A stretch of DNA of 64,000 bases from Polytrichum commune (Eukaryota; Streptophyta; Polytrichopsida; Polytrichales; Polytrichaceae). The notes below the pieces were generated by a model. It had not been told where the DNA came from. It searched no databases and saw nothing but the letters and a program-made list of their open reading frames with translations. The DNA lies in NCBI GenBank assembly GCA_950295325.1, contig OX485805.1, positions 28,135,501 through 28,199,500 of the forward strand. Direction: 5' to 3'. A program made the translations under genes and the position numbers. How positions within the stretch are numbered: the stretch's first letter is position 1; each line of letters begins with the position of its first letter. Shown in pieces: positions 63,128 through 64,000 of the stretch.

Positions 63128-64000
63128 AAAGACTTCAATGTTGTGATAGGATTACTTGACATGTGCAAAAATGAGAGAGGAACAATTTAAGAATGTTGGT
63201 ATGGGAAAGTATTTATGAAAGGTGGAGGGATAGTGCTCGTGGAGAGAGAGAATACATACAAAGAGAAGTGATGTTTGAGCATATTATTCTATTCAACTAG
63301 ATAAAATATCATTGCTAGAAGTCAAGAAATATTACTCAGAAATAAGTAATCACTTGTGTATATAAGTTATCCTATCATTATTCACCTCCTATAAAGACAA
63401 CTAATCATACTATATCGAAGTCACAAAAGTGATCGATTGTTTACATATTGGAGGAACTAAGAATAATGAAAAAAAATACATATACGCACAACAAATTGTG
63501 AAGATTTCCGTAATTTTATTAGTGTGATTAGATTACAGGGTGAGATTGTTATGCAATGAGTATCAAGTGACCTATATATAGAGAGAGATAATTATGATGA
63601 TTTCTATTAAAAATATATTGTAATGATTTATAGCTACATTTATTTGCTAACTATATTGTAGTGGAAGTCTATCATATAAACATAATTTATAAGAAGAGAT
63701 TAAAGAATTGAGAAAGATGTTAGGAATGATGCGAGGATGTTTCCTTAAGATATTAAAAGTTTAAGAAAGTTGAGAATTAGTCGAGGTATTGTCAGACATG
63801 TGGAGAGGAAGTCTTTCCTACATGATACGAGAATGTCCAACCACAACTTGGTGATTGATAAATTTATGGCCACCTACATCTTACCATAAAAACAACTCCA
63901 ATAATGAAGATCAATGAGTAGGAGGATAAGAAAAAAAACAAAGGAGGAGAGGGTTTCGATTTAAATGAGATAGTTAGAGAGTGTGATCATTTATTGATGA
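63128..64000. other. No gene seen
   Basis: Strongly AT-rich DNA outside the CACTA element; no ORF over 60 codons and no recognised repeats. Confidence 0.5.

Overview
The window looks like a gene-poor stretch of a large land-plant nuclear genome. Introns are spliced with GT-AG borders, there is an NPR1-like BTB gene, and the rest is dominated by plant-type transposons: CACTA/EnSpm, MULE-like, PIF/Harbinger-like, pogo-like and hAT MITEs, a LINE relic, and a Penelope-like retroelement without a visible endonuclease. The last of these points away from flowering plants and towards a fern, lycophyte, bryophyte or gymnosperm; this is inference, and no species can be named from sequence alone.

Layout. 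0.66-2.54 kb (minus): the first two exons of an NPR1-like gene that runs off the left edge. Its intron holds a duplicated exon end and a 5S-rRNA-like segment, and three ~210-230 bp repeats lie upstream. 3.4-4.4 kb: a GC-richer stretch with a possible plus-strand first exon. 4.4-20 kb: non-coding DNA with small inverted-repeat elements (4.37, 7.16, 9.7, 10.8, 13.47, 15.3, 16.44 and 18.73 kb). 20.2-28.5 kb: a Penelope-like element (RT ORF plus RGG-tailed ORF1, both minus) between two ~0.8 kb direct repeats, set in an older repeat array with (GA)n tracts at its joints. 28.47-40.05 kb: an ~11.6 kb DNA transposon inserted in one of those old repeats. 40-53 kb: MITEs and a LINE relic. 53.25-63.13 kb: a complete-looking CACTA element with a TNPA-like gene (minus, seven exons) and a TNPD/tnp2 gene (plus, three exons). 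63.13-64 kb: AT-rich, nothing recognised.

The most interesting system is the 28.47-40.05 kb element. It has terminal inverted repeats built from GAGCRGT-type heptamers, an 11-12 bp target-site duplication, and an empty-site counterpart inside the window. One arm encodes a MULE-like transposase with a SWIM zinc finger (minus). The other encodes an eight-exon protein combining a ParB/Srx-like DGNHR motif with a C-terminal DNA methyltransferase-like module (plus). Between them, inside the first intron of the second gene, lie two families of perfect palindromes: GTTTGGGTC-NNNN-GACCCAAAC on a strict 32-bp register, and CCTGTGCGTTAACGCACAGG on a 64-bp (2 x 32) register. Three more palindromes of the first family, again 32 bp apart, sit in the transposase intron. 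A plausible reading is that the ParB-methyltransferase protein, or the transposase, binds or modifies these arrays, as an element-encoded epigenetic or segregation-like module. That is a hypothesis. This copy carries six in-frame stops across the two genes and is probably inactive, although every exon phase is intact.
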